Shown here piece after piece: positions 49,557 to 59,012 of a stretch of 64,000 nt of DNA. The stretch is from NCBI GenBank assembly GCA_016927595.1, contig JAFGMI010000024.1:1-64000 (forward strand), written 5' to 3'. The notes beneath the pieces were generated by a model. It saw only the letters and a list, made by a program, of their open reading frames with translations, was not told the origin of the DNA and made no database searches. The translations under genes and the position numbers were made by a program. Every line of letters begins with the position of its first letter. Position 1 is the stretch's first letter. Source of the stretch: Melioribacteraceae bacterium (GTDB taxonomy: Bacteria; Bacteroidota; Ignavibacteria; Ignavibacteriales; Melioribacteraceae).

Positions 49557-50351
49557 TTGCGCTCAAATATCTTCACAATCATTGTTTGTGTTATATCAAT
49601 AGCATTTTTTTCAGACTGTAAGGAAAACTCATCGGAGCCTGATCCGAAAAATGCACAGATTTATGGAACAGTTTCCTTTCATGACGGTACTCCGGCTTCT
49701 TACGCAACGCTGGATCTTAAAACTCTTCCGATCAATAACCATAGGACTGCGGTAGCAGATGCAGGCGGAAATTACTCATTTGAAGATTTGTTCGGTGCGG
49801 ATTATATACTGAAATTTATCGGAGGCAGTGAAATAAATCCGTATGAAGCCGAAATCGAACTCGGTCAGGGGAAAGAACACATAGAGAATATTACATTAAC
49901 AATTAATGTGCTTGAGGAAACCTTTGGGAAAAACATTAATAGTGATGTTGCAATAATAATGTATGAGCCGAATTCAGCCCGCATCGGGAACAACTACCAT
50001 CTTGTTGATTACTTAAGCGGAAGTTATAATTCGGATTTCGGCAGTACGGTAACGCTAAGTGCCGATGTATATTTAATACCTTCCTCAATGAACTGGCAGG
50101 ATCAGGATTTTGACATATCCGCTGACTCTATCAGAAATAATTTTATATTCATAATGAGCTATGAAGAATCATACGATTATGGAACACATACCATAAGAAT
50201 TGAAGGAGATGACATCAGGAAAATATTATCAAACCCAGAAAACGGCTTTGCTCTTGTGAAAAGAGGAAATCAGGATAAAGAATTAAAAATACCATGCGTG
50301 GACAGGGCAAATAACAATTTCGGTCTGAAAATATATTACAAAGATTTTTAA
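49557..50351 (+). CDS. Secreted or lipid-anchored protein with a carboxypeptidase-regulatory-like domain
   Basis: 264 residues from TTG 49557, with AAGGGG upstream. The hydrophobic leader ends near FFSDC, a weak lipobox (Cys about 21). Residues about 33-110 form a CarboxypepD_reg/Ig-like beta fold (AQIYGTVSFHDGTPASYATLDLK, GNYSFEDLFGADYIL). The rest is unrecognised and beta-rich. The function is unknown; cell-surface location is inferred. Confidence 0.75.
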   Translation: MRSNIFTIIVCVISIAFFSDCKENSSEPDPKNAQIYGTVSFHDGTPASYATLDLKTLPINNHRTAVADAGGNYSFEDLFGADYILKFIGGSEINPYEAEIELGQGKEHIENITLTINVLEETFGKNINSDVAIIMYEPNSARIGNNYHLVDYLSGSYNSDFGSTVTLSADVYLIPSSMNWQDQDFDISADSIRNNFIFIMSYEESYDYGTHTIRIEGDDIRKILSNPENGFALVKRGNQDKELKIPCVDRANNNFGLKIYYKDF

Positions 50352-50527
50352 CGGCTAAACTGATTAGAAAGTTATTCAAAATACTTTATCTGAAAATGAT
50401 TGTGTTGATCAGCCAACTGTAAAATATTTTCTTAAATGGTATTTTAAATTACCCGGTGAAGTAATTCGCTGGTATCAGATTTTCCTGGTCTAATAATAAA
50501 CTTGTACATATTCTTTCTTAATATTTT

Positions 50528-51355
50528 ATGAAAACTCCGGAAAGTTACTGCTATATCAAAGGCGAGATAATACCCGTTGCAGAAGCATCAATCAGTATAA
50601 CTGATAGCGGTTTGCAAAGGGGCTGGGCGATATTCGATTATGTAAGAACTTATAACGGATACCTGTTCCATTTCGCTGATCACTATTATAGATTTACTAA
50701 ATCGGCAGCGGGATTAAACATGCAAGTCCCGATTTCCGAGAACGAGTTAAAGCATATAGCTTATGAGCTGATAAAAAAGAGTGAGCTTATTAATCCATCC
50801 GTTAGAATGATACTTACCGGAGGCGATTCATCTTCAAAAGGAAATGCTCGTTTAATTATTATTGCTGAAGAATTATACGTTTACCAGGATGATTTGTACT
50901 TCAAGGGAGGTAAACTGGTTTCAGTTGAATTTCAGCGCGAACTCCCTGAAATAAAATCCACGAATTATGCTAATTCTTTCAGATTGAATAATAAAATGAA
51001 ACAGGCCGGGGCTTTTGAAATTCTTTATCATTCAATTTCCGGAGTTACCGAATGTACCCGCAGTAATATTTTTGCGTTTATCGATAATAAACTGGTGACT
51101 CCAAAAGATAATATCCTTAAAGGAGTAACTCGTAAAATTATTCTTAATCTTGCCGGTAAAAATTATACTGTTGAAACAAGAACCGTTACTCTCAAAGAAC
51201 TTCTGATGGCAGCTGAGGTATTTGTGACTTCAACAAGTAAGGGTATAATACCGGTTGTACAAATAGACAATTACAAAATTGGGATAGGTTTACGAACAAC
51301 AAAACTTATGAATTTATTTTGTGAATATACAAGCAATTATAAATTAAAAAAGTAA
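50528..51355 (+). CDS. Class IV (BCAT-like) aminotransferase
   Basis: 275 residues of fold-type IV PLP enzymes. The N-terminal block is ASISITDSGLQRGWAIFDYVRTYNG. The PLP-binding lysine is Lys143 in EIKSTNYAN, and Glu175 in GVTECTRSNIF holds the pyridine nitrogen. VFVTSTSKGIIPVVQID closes the active site. The family includes branched-chain, D-amino acid and aminodeoxychorismate lyases, and the substrate cannot be decided from sequence alone. Confidence 0.9.
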   Translation: MKTPESYCYIKGEIIPVAEASISITDSGLQRGWAIFDYVRTYNGYLFHFADHYYRFTKSAAGLNMQVPISENELKHIAYELIKKSELINPSVRMILTGGDSSSKGNARLIIIAEELYVYQDDLYFKGGKLVSVEFQRELPEIKSTNYANSFRLNNKMKQAGAFEILYHSISGVTECTRSNIFAFIDNKLVTPKDNILKGVTRKIILNLAGKNYTVETRTVTLKELLMAAEVFVTSTSKGIIPVVQIDNYKIGIGLRTTKLMNLFCEYTSNYKLKK

Positions 51356-51476
51356 AATAATGCAGAATAATAATATTTAAAAAGATTGAGCTGAACATTG
51401 CAAAAGGTTATCTTTAAAAAAGTCCCTTAAGAAAAATATCCCGTTAAACTATTTATTTTCAATGCGAGGTAGCAAG

Positions 51477-53024
51477 ATGAAAAAAGACAAACTATTAATT
51501 CTGACACTTATTTTAACATGGGTTTCAATAATCGCCTCTGATAAGAATAACAAACTGATTGTAAATGTTGATCTGGGTACTGTTAATATTGATAAAAACA
51601 TATACGGTCATTTTGCCGAACATCTCGGTCGCTGCATTTACGGGGGGATATGGGTTGGAGAAGATTCGCATATACCGAATACGCGCGGTATAAGAAACGA
51701 TGTGATTGAAGCCCTTCGGGAAATCAATCCGCCAGTAGTAAGATGGCCGGGCGGCTGTTTCGCTGATTATTATCATTGGAAGGACGGTATAGGTCCCAGG
51801 GAGAAAAGACCATCGATGATCAACTCCAGCTGGGGCGGCGTAACAGAGGATAATAGTTTCGGGACGCACGAGTTCCTGGATTTCTGTGAACTGATAGGCG
51901 CCGAACCGTATCTTTGTGTCAACGTCGGCAGCGGAACGGTACAGGAAGCTGCCGATTGGGTAGAGTATGTGAACTCGGGTAATAAAAGTCCTATGACTGA
52001 CTTAAGGAAAAAGAACGGAAAGGAAGAACCGTGGAATGTAAAATATTGGGCTGTAGGCAATGAAAGCTGGGGCTGTGGTGGGAACATGACCCCGGATTAC
52101 TATGCGGATTTGTTTAAGCGCTATTCAACATACATGCGTGCAGGTCAATTATTCAGGATCGCAAGCGGTGGAATAGATTCGGATTATGACTGGACCGAGA
52201 CCATTCTGAAAAAGACGCAGCAATATGGACATTTGATTCAGGGCTATTCATTTCACTACTACTCCGTTTATCCGGGGTGGGCTAAAAAAGGATCTGCTAC
52301 ACAATTCACTGAGAATGAATGGTTTAATATGATTAATAACACTCTCGTAATGGAGGATAGGCTTAAGAGGCAGATAGCTTTAATGAATGAATATGATCCG
52401 GAAAACAGAATAGGACTAATGGCTGATGAATGGGGCACATGGTATGAAGTTGAATCGGGAACTAATCCGGGATTTTTATACCAGCAGAATACACTGCGCG
52501 ACGCTGTAATTGCATCTTTGTTCCTGAATATTTTCAACAACAATGCTGAACGAGTTAAGATGGCGAATATTGCACAAACTGTTAATGTGCTTCAGGCAAT
52601 GTTATTAACAAAAGATGAACTGATGGTTAAAACTCCTACATATTACCTGTTTAAGATGTACAGAGTGCACCAGGATGCAACACTTCTTCCTATAAATCTG
52701 AAATGTGAAAACTATTCATGGCAGGGAAATAGTATACCCAGTATAAGTGCATCAGTTTCTAAGGATGATCAAGGTGTTGTAAATATGTCTCTTACAAATA
52801 TTAATCCGAACAAAGATATAATATTAAACGTGGAGCTTCGAGGGATTGATAAGATCAAAACTTTAACCGGTGAAATTATAACTTCGGAGAATATGAATGA
52901 TTATAATGACTTCGGGAAAGACGAAAAGGTGAATGTAAAATCATTCTCAAATTATAAGTTAAACGGCAGCAGTCTTGAAATTAATCTGCCGTCTAAATCG
53001 GTTGTAACGTTAAAAATTAAATGA
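51477..53024 (+). CDS. Secreted alpha-L-arabinofuranosidase, GH51
   Basis: 515 residues from ATG 51477, six bases after GAGGT; an ATG at 51462 would add five residues. A signal peptide covers about the first 22 residues. GH51 hallmarks are YGHFAEHLGRCIYGGIWVG, RWPGGCFADYYHWKDGIGPR, acid/base Glu196 in VGNESWGCGG and nucleophile Glu318 in ADEWGTWYEV. It removes alpha-L-arabinofuranosyl side groups from plant polymers. A GH127 enzyme follows in the same orientation. Confidence 0.94.
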   Translation: MKKDKLLILTLILTWVSIIASDKNNKLIVNVDLGTVNIDKNIYGHFAEHLGRCIYGGIWVGEDSHIPNTRGIRNDVIEALREINPPVVRWPGGCFADYYHWKDGIGPREKRPSMINSSWGGVTEDNSFGTHEFLDFCELIGAEPYLCVNVGSGTVQEAADWVEYVNSGNKSPMTDLRKKNGKEEPWNVKYWAVGNESWGCGGNMTPDYYADLFKRYSTYMRAGQLFRIASGGIDSDYDWTETILKKTQQYGHLIQGYSFHYYSVYPGWAKKGSATQFTENEWFNMINNTLVMEDRLKRQIALMNEYDPENRIGLMADEWGTWYEVESGTNPGFLYQQNTLRDAVIASLFLNIFNNNAERVKMANIAQTVNVLQAMLLTKDELMVKTPTYYLFKMYRVHQDATLLPINLKCENYSWQGNSIPSISASVSKDDQGVVNMSLTNINPNKDIILNVELRGIDKIKTLTGEIITSENMNDYNDFGKDEKVNVKSFSNYKLNGSSLEINLPSKSVVTLKIK

Positions 53025-53305
53025 TGACGTAATATTTCGTTAATAAAAATATTAAGGAGGAGTATTCATTTCCGTTTTTTATTCTGATACGCATATTACA
53101 ATAATGATTTGAGTTAAAAATTAATTGGTCTTACGATAAAGCTTTATTTATAATCTGCTTTTAATTTTGACTAAGGTGAAGAAAAAAATTTTACAATCCG
53201 GATACATGAATTTGATATTGCCGGATAAAGAATTTCCTCGCAGGCATAACGACATAATAGTTATTTGGTCTAGTATAATTAAATTAACAGTTTTGCGGTA
53301 ATACA

Positions 53306-55711
53306 ATGCAGAAGATACTTTTATTTATTCTTAGTTTACTCGTCATACCATATTCAATCCATGCGCAACCGATAAATTTATATCCAATAAGAACGGTCGA
53401 TGTATCTAATGTGCTGTTTACTGAAGGTTTCTGGAAATTCAGGTATGAAGTAAATCGTGATATCACAGTACCTCATATTTTCAATCAATTAAAAGTAAGC
53501 CGCAGAATTGATAATTTGCTGTTTGCTGCAGGCATTAAAACAGGAGAATACTGCACTCGTTATCAGTTCGATGATTCCGATATTTATAAATCAATAGAAG
53601 CAGCAAGTTACGTATTGATGCAGAATGATATCCCGGAACTTGAGGATGCTATCGACAGTCTTGTTGTGATTATCGGTAAAGCCCAGCATGAAGACGGTTA
53701 TTTATATCCCCCCCGCGACGTGCCTTCGGAATCAATAAAAAAAAGTATAGGTCCTGAAAGATGGTCCAGACTGCAGTGGAGTCATGAACTGTATAATATG
53801 GGTCATCTGTACGAGGCGGCTGCAGCGTATTATAACGCAACAGGTAAAAATGAACTGCTTGATATTGCGTTGAAGAATGCAGAATTAATTATTTCCGTAT
53901 TTAATCCTCACGGATTGCAAATTCCTCCGGGTCATCAGGAGATAGAGTTAGGATTGGTCCGGCTATATGAAGTTACAGGCGCAGGAAAGTATCTTCAACA
54001 AGCCAAGTATTTTCTTGATATAAGGGGCAGAGGGAAGGAATTAACCGGCAGAGAAACGTGGGGTGAGTATTCGCAGGATCATATACCGCCGGTTAAGCAG
54101 ACGGAAGCTGTAGGACACGCAGTCCGTGCCGCTTATATGTATACTGCAATGACAGATATCGCAGCACTCTTTCATGATGATGCATATAAAAATGCAGTAA
54201 ACAGATTATGGGAAAATGTAACCGGTAAAAAAATATATATTACAGGAGGCATCGGCTCTACCGGTTCTGGAGAAGCATTCGGAAGCAACTATGATTTGCC
54301 GAATGCAAGTGCTTATAACGAATCCTGTTCGTCAATAGCAAATATGCTGTGGAATTACAGGATGTTTCAGCTTTACGGTGATGGTAAATATCTGGATGTG
54401 TTTGAACGTACTTTGTATAATGCATTCCTTTCAGGGATAGGCATGGAGGGAAATCTTTTCTTTTATCCGAATCCTTTGGTCTCGTACGGTTCTCATTTCA
54501 GAACTGCATGGTTCACTTGTGCATGCTGTCCTCCCAATATTGCCAGATTCATAGCTTCACTTTCTTCCAGAATGTATGCGCTCAAGGATGATGAATTATT
54601 CGTTACTCTTTACGCTTCTTCTACAGCTGATTTGACAGTCAATGGTAACAAAGTAAAAATGATTCAGGGAACAGAGTATCCGTGGGACGGTAAAATAAAA
54701 ATTACAGTTCTACCGGAAAATGAGTCAGCTGATTTTAAGATTAGTCTGAGAGTTCCCGGCTGGAGTTTGGGGAGGCCTATAGCGGGCGATTTATATTCGT
54801 TTCTTGAAGAAGGTGATAAACCAGCCCTGCTTGTTAATGGAGAAAAACAATACTTTGATATAGTGAACGGTTTTATATCCATCCGGCGTGAGTGGTTTAA
54901 AAATGATATTATTGAACTGCAATTGCCGATGAAAATCCATAGAATAGTAACCAGTGAAAAAGTTAAGTCCGACATTGGTAAAGTAGCTTTGCAACTGGGT
55001 CCGGTTGTGTATTGCGTTGAGTGGGTAGATAATTCCGGAAAGGTGGTCGATAACCTATTACTGGATGACAACACGGTTTTGTATTATACATTTAATAAAG
55101 ACCTCCTGAACGGAGTTAATACAATTCACGGAATGGTAAAGAGTTACAAGTATGATTCACAAAACACAGTTCAGTCTCATCTTCAGGAGATAACGGCAAT
55201 TCCATATTATTCATGGGCTCACAGAGGCAGCGGAGAAATGAGCGTCTGGCTTGCAAGAGACGAAAATTTTATCAAACCAAGAAACGGACCGACTCTTGCA
55301 TCATTGAGTACAATTTCGGTCTCATCTGGCAAAAACCCGCAGGCTGTCAATGATCAATTTGAACCGGACAGTTCAGGCGACGAGTCTGTTCAATTCTTTC
55401 ACTGGTGGCCCAATAAAGGTACTGACGAATGGGTCCTTCTGGATTTACCGGAGATTTCTGAGATATCAAAGGCTGAGGTTTACTGGTTTGACGACACCGG
55501 GAGGGGAGAATGCCGCATACCTGAATCATGGAGAATCATGTATAAAGATGGGAATGAATGGCGGGAAGTATACACTACCAAACAGTACAGTGTTGAAAAA
55601 GATAAATACTGTGATGTTCTGTTTGAAACTGTAAGAACCAAAGAGTTGAAAATCATCATCAGATCCCAAAAGGATTTTGCAGGAGGAATTCACGAGATTA
55701 AAATTAAGTAA
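53306..55711 (+). CDS. Secreted beta-L-arabinofuranosidase-like GH127 enzyme
   Basis: 801 residues. A signal peptide (1-20) ends at HAQP. The GH127 (alpha/alpha)6 catalytic part includes the known active-site pattern: Glu323 (GSGEAF), Glu339-x-Cys341, and Cys407-Cys408 (WFTCACCPPNIAR), matching Glu322, Glu338-x-Cys340 and Cys417-Cys418 of the characterised HypBA1 enzyme. The C-terminal part (about 660-801) looks like a discoidin/F5-8C-type carbohydrate-binding module. It probably releases beta-L-arabinofuranose from hydroxyproline-linked glycans. It lies 281 bases after the GH51 gene. Confidence 0.92.
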   Translation: MQKILLFILSLLVIPYSIHAQPINLYPIRTVDVSNVLFTEGFWKFRYEVNRDITVPHIFNQLKVSRRIDNLLFAAGIKTGEYCTRYQFDDSDIYKSIEAASYVLMQNDIPELEDAIDSLVVIIGKAQHEDGYLYPPRDVPSESIKKSIGPERWSRLQWSHELYNMGHLYEAAAAYYNATGKNELLDIALKNAELIISVFNPHGLQIPPGHQEIELGLVRLYEVTGAGKYLQQAKYFLDIRGRGKELTGRETWGEYSQDHIPPVKQTEAVGHAVRAAYMYTAMTDIAALFHDDAYKNAVNRLWENVTGKKIYITGGIGSTGSGEAFGSNYDLPNASAYNESCSSIANMLWNYRMFQLYGDGKYLDVFERTLYNAFLSGIGMEGNLFFYPNPLVSYGSHFRTAWFTCACCPPNIARFIASLSSRMYALKDDELFVTLYASSTADLTVNGNKVKMIQGTEYPWDGKIKITVLPENESADFKISLRVPGWSLGRPIAGDLYSFLEEGDKPALLVNGEKQYFDIVNGFISIRREWFKNDIIELQLPMKIHRIVTSEKVKSDIGKVALQLGPVVYCVEWVDNSGKVVDNLLLDDNTVLYYTFNKDLLNGVNTIHGMVKSYKYDSQNTVQSHLQEITAIPYYSWAHRGSGEMSVWLARDENFIKPRNGPTLASLSTISVSSGKNPQAVNDQFEPDSSGDESVQFFHWWPNKGTDEWVLLDLPEISEISKAEVYWFDDTGRGECRIPESWRIMYKDGNEWREVYTTKQYSVEKDKYCDVLFETVRTKELKIIIRSQKDFAGGIHEIKIK

Positions 55712-55902
55712 TCAGGAGCTCAGTTTTTCGTTGATCTGCTGATTCGTTATCTGAAATGCATCATATAACCACCCGAATACTTTAGCGAAGAACTTATTGA
55801 AAATTAAATTTGTATTTGAATTACAATATCTGAATGCCGGTCATCAGATCTCCTGCATGTTATTTCTATTAATTAACTTAAAAAAATATCGGCCGTATTT
55901 TT

Positions 55903-55910
55903 TATCTTTG
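55903..55910 (+). promoter_or_regulatory. Bacteroidota-type -7 element (TATCTTTG)
   Basis: TATCTTTG fits TAnnTTTG and lies 30 bases before the start at 55940. No TTTG -33 element was seen at the right distance. Confidence 0.45.
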
Positions 55911-55939
55911 CAGTCAAATAATCATGATGTGGAGTATAT

Positions 55940-56617
55940 TTGGGAAACCTCGACGGTTTAATATCTCTTCTGATTGCCTGTGTTGAGCTTGTTTTCGTCT
56001 TAAACTTACTGGTATTCGCAGAAAAAAATTACGTTAATAAACTTATCATTTTTCTTGTAATTTTATTAGCTGCATATCAGGCAACTGAATTTATGATCTG
56101 CTATTTCGGAATGAATGACACATTTATTGTATATTTCGCGTTTTTAATAATAACACTGATCCCGACATTTGGCGGATTAATAGCTTTATACCTGTTCCAG
56201 GGGAATCGTAAATTGCATCAGGTGCTTTTTATCCCCGCTCTCTTTTTCATTTTTTATTACGCGGCTGTAATCGGCAGTTTCGATATAACCGGATGCACTT
56301 TTCTGTACGCTGTTTATGATTATCCCTTGGGAAATTTGTACAGTCTTTTTCATTTCGCAATAATATATTTGTCAATGCTGGTTTATTTTTTTGTATACAT
56401 ACGTACTGAAAATCAATTCGTGAAAAAACTTAATTTGATACTATTAACGGGCTATTTAATTACATTCATACCTGCAAATACGGTTTTTTTGCTTTCAGAT
56501 TTTATGTGGAGCATTAAAGAAAGTATACAAGGCAAAATTGCAGTTGTGCTCGCACTTTCTTTCAGCTATTATGCATTGAAAAATAAAAATCTACCCGGAG
56601 AGGAGAAAAAAATATAA
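55940..56617 (+). CDS. Multi-pass membrane protein, unknown function
   Basis: 225 residues from TTG 55940 with GGAG upstream. About seven hydrophobic segments fill nearly the whole length, resembling the 7TM input regions of some signalling proteins, but no output domain follows. No family was recognised. It overlaps by a few bases the next small frame, which seems to use a non-standard start. Confidence 0.7.
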   Translation: MGNLDGLISLLIACVELVFVLNLLVFAEKNYVNKLIIFLVILLAAYQATEFMICYFGMNDTFIVYFAFLIITLIPTFGGLIALYLFQGNRKLHQVLFIPALFFIFYYAAVIGSFDITGCTFLYAVYDYPLGNLYSLFHFAIIYLSMLVYFFVYIRTENQFVKKLNLILLTGYLITFIPANTVFLLSDFMWSIKESIQGKIAVVLALSFSYYALKNKNLPGEEKKI

Positions 56618-56949
56618 ACGAAGTTATTTTAAACATCTATCTGATAATAGATAACGAAAAGGTAACAGGATTTCGGGCAAAAGCATATGAAAGTGATGAT
56701 GGGGATTCTCAGAAAATAAAATTTCTAAAATCCCGTGTATTGATTGATTTTGAAAATGCTTATAGATTCGATGCCCCGGTCAATCCGAAGGGCGAGTTTA
56801 TGAAATATCGTAATTTCGCAAAACTTGAGGAACGGGGGATGCATTTTCAACTCTTTGAGGAAATATTTGTTAAATTTAACGTTCCTGAGAATCCGCTTAT
56901 TTGTGTCACTCCCGTTGTTGACGGGAAAATAATACACTCGGAAAGCTGA
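56614..56949 (+). CDS. Small unknown protein, apparent ATA start
   Basis: The frame is open from 56587 to the stop at 56949 and reads as coding throughout (NEVILNIYLIIDNEKVTGF, then VNPKGEFMKYRNFAKLEERGMHF). The only standard start is a TTG at 56740, which would delete about 40 coding-looking residues and has no ribosome-binding site. GGAGAGGAG at 56597-56605 is ideally spaced from ATA 56614, giving about 111 residues. No family was recognised. Cotranscription with the membrane gene before it is likely. Confidence 0.55.
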   Translation: MNEVILNIYLIIDNEKVTGFRAKAYESDDGDSQKIKFLKSRVLIDFENAYRFDAPVNPKGEFMKYRNFAKLEERGMHFQLFEEIFVKFNVPENPLICVTPVVDGKIIHSES

Positions 56950-56977
56950 AATTATTAAGAATAAAAGGGAAAATGAA

Positions 56978-58978
56978 ATGAGTAAAAACATCCAGCAATT
57001 ATCAATTGATACGATACGACTCCTTGCTGTAGACGGAGTACAGAAAGCTAATTCGGGTCACCCCGGAATGCCGATGGGCTGTGCCCCTATTGCTTATTTA
57101 TTATATGCAAAACTTATGAAGCATAATCCCGGAAATCCGAAGTGGATTAACCGCGACAGATTCATTTTATCAGCCGGTCATGGAAGTATGCTCCTGTACA
57201 GTGTTCTTCATCTTACAGGCTACAAAGTATCTATGGAAGATCTTCAGAGTTTCAGACAATGGGAGAGTATTACACCCGGACATCCGGAGTATGGATTAAC
57301 AGAAGGTGTTGAAACAACAACAGGACCATTGGGGCAGGGTTTCACCAATGCTGTCGGAATGGCATTGGCGCAGAAATTTATGGCATCAAAGTTTAATAAG
57401 AACGATAAAAATATTATCGATCATTATATATATGGAATATGCAGCGACGGTGATCTGATGGAAGGCGTTTCCCATGAAGCCGCATCGTTTGCGGGACACA
57501 ATAAACTGGGAAGCCTGATATTTTTCTACGATAACAATAAAATAACTATTGACGGAAGTCTGGCACTATCGATGTCTGAGGATGTAGGTAAAAGATTTGA
57601 GGCGTACGGCTGGCATGTCCAGTATGTAGATGATGTGAATGATCTCGTACAGCTTGAAAAAGCTGCTATTAATGCACAAAATGAAAAAGACAGACCATCG
57701 TTAATAGTTACAAATACGGTAATCGGTTACGGGAGCCCGAATAAAAAAGGTACTGCAGGCTCGCATGGTTCGCCTCTGGGTGAGGAAGAGGTTAAGCTTA
57801 CAAAACAGTTCTTCGGATTTCCGGAAGATAAAACTTTCTATATACCGGATGAAGTGCAGAAACATTTTAATGAATTAAAAAATACTCTTCCTTTGTATGA
57901 AGAAGAATGGAAAAAATTATATGCCGGGTATCGTAGTAATTATCCCGAAGATACTAAACTGCTTGATGAAGTTATGAACGGTAACTTTGGTAATGATTGG
58001 TTAAACAGTCTGCCCGTGTTCGAAAATTATGGTGAGGGTGTCCCGACACGATCAGCTTCAGGCAATGTCCTTACTGCAATAGCTGAAAAGCTGCCCACTT
58101 TGCTTGGAGGTTCGGCAGATTTAACACCGTCTAATAATACCCAAGTAAAATCATACGTGAATTTTTCTCCGGATGATTATTCCGGCAGGTACGTCAGGTA
58201 CGGTATCCGGGAACATGCTATGGCGAGTATGATGAATGGTATATGTATGTACGGAGGCATAATCCCTTATGGTGGTACATTTCTTGTTTTTTCGGATTAT
58301 CTGCGTCCGGCAATAAGACTTGCTGCTCTGTCCCATATTCGTCCGATTTATGTATTCACTCATGATAGTATCGGATTGGGTGAAGACGGACCTACGCATC
58401 AACCGGTTGAGCATTTTGCTGCCCTGCGCGCGATACCGGGACTGGTAGTTATAAGACCGGCAGATGCAAATGAAACAGCACAAGCCTGGAAAGTAGCCAT
58501 TACTCATCACGGCGGTCCGGTAGCAATATTGTTAACGCGTCAGAAGATTCCCGTGATCGACAGAACAGTGTATTCTGGCGCAGAAAACCTGGAGAAAGGG
58601 GCTTATATACTTAAGGATTGTGAGGGAAAACCCGATATAATTTTAATGGGTAGTGGATCAGAGGTTTATTTACTTCTGCAGGCTTCTGAAAAACTGGAAG
58701 CGGATTCGATTAAAACCAGAGTAGTAAGTTTCCCCAGCTGGGAATTGTTCGAATCTCAAAGTGATGATTACAGGGAAAGCGTGCTACCGGCGGATGTTAC
58801 AGCACGATTGAGCGTGGAAGCAGGTGTTAAACTCGGATGGGAAAGATATACGGGACTTAAAGGCGATTCAATAAGTATTGATAAATATGGAGCGTCGGCA
58901 CCTTTCAAAATCCTTTTCGATAAATACGGTTTTGGAGTTGATAATATAGTTGCCAGGGCAAAGAAGCTTGTTAAATAA
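56978..58978 (+). CDS. tkt: Transketolase
   Basis: 666 residues, full length. The TPP-binding part is CSDGDLMEGVSHEAASFAGH and FFYDNNKITIDG. The central domain has YVRYGIREHAMASMMNGICMYGG and SIGLGEDGPTHQPVEHFAALRAIPGL; the C-terminal domain begins around residue 530. It moves two-carbon units in the pentose phosphate pathway. Preceded by AAGGGAAA; a terminator hairpin follows. Confidence 0.97.
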   Translation: MSKNIQQLSIDTIRLLAVDGVQKANSGHPGMPMGCAPIAYLLYAKLMKHNPGNPKWINRDRFILSAGHGSMLLYSVLHLTGYKVSMEDLQSFRQWESITPGHPEYGLTEGVETTTGPLGQGFTNAVGMALAQKFMASKFNKNDKNIIDHYIYGICSDGDLMEGVSHEAASFAGHNKLGSLIFFYDNNKITIDGSLALSMSEDVGKRFEAYGWHVQYVDDVNDLVQLEKAAINAQNEKDRPSLIVTNTVIGYGSPNKKGTAGSHGSPLGEEEVKLTKQFFGFPEDKTFYIPDEVQKHFNELKNTLPLYEEEWKKLYAGYRSNYPEDTKLLDEVMNGNFGNDWLNSLPVFENYGEGVPTRSASGNVLTAIAEKLPTLLGGSADLTPSNNTQVKSYVNFSPDDYSGRYVRYGIREHAMASMMNGICMYGGIIPYGGTFLVFSDYLRPAIRLAALSHIRPIYVFTHDSIGLGEDGPTHQPVEHFAALRAIPGLVVIRPADANETAQAWKVAITHHGGPVAILLTRQKIPVIDRTVYSGAENLEKGAYILKDCEGKPDIILMGSGSEVYLLLQASEKLEADSIKTRVVSFPSWELFESQSDDYRESVLPADVTARLSVEAGVKLGWERYTGLKGDSISIDKYGASAPFKILFDKYGFGVDNIVARAKKLVK

Positions 58979-58983
58979 TTGTG

Positions 58984-59012
58984 CAGGCGGGGTTAAAGCC
59001 CCCGCTGTTTTA
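58984..59012 (+). terminator. Terminator between tkt and the converging YqaA gene
   Basis: CAGGCGGGG pairs with CCCCGCTG (one bulged G) around a TTAAAG loop, followed by TTTTAT. It lies just after the tkt stop and touches the stop codon of the minus-strand gene at 59010, so it may also stop transcription from the other side. Confidence 0.7.

Noticed and set aside
53274-53279. TATAAT 27 bases before the GH127 gene as a promoter
   Set aside because: No -35 or -33 partner at a reasonable distance; a lone hexamer in AT-rich sequence is not enough.
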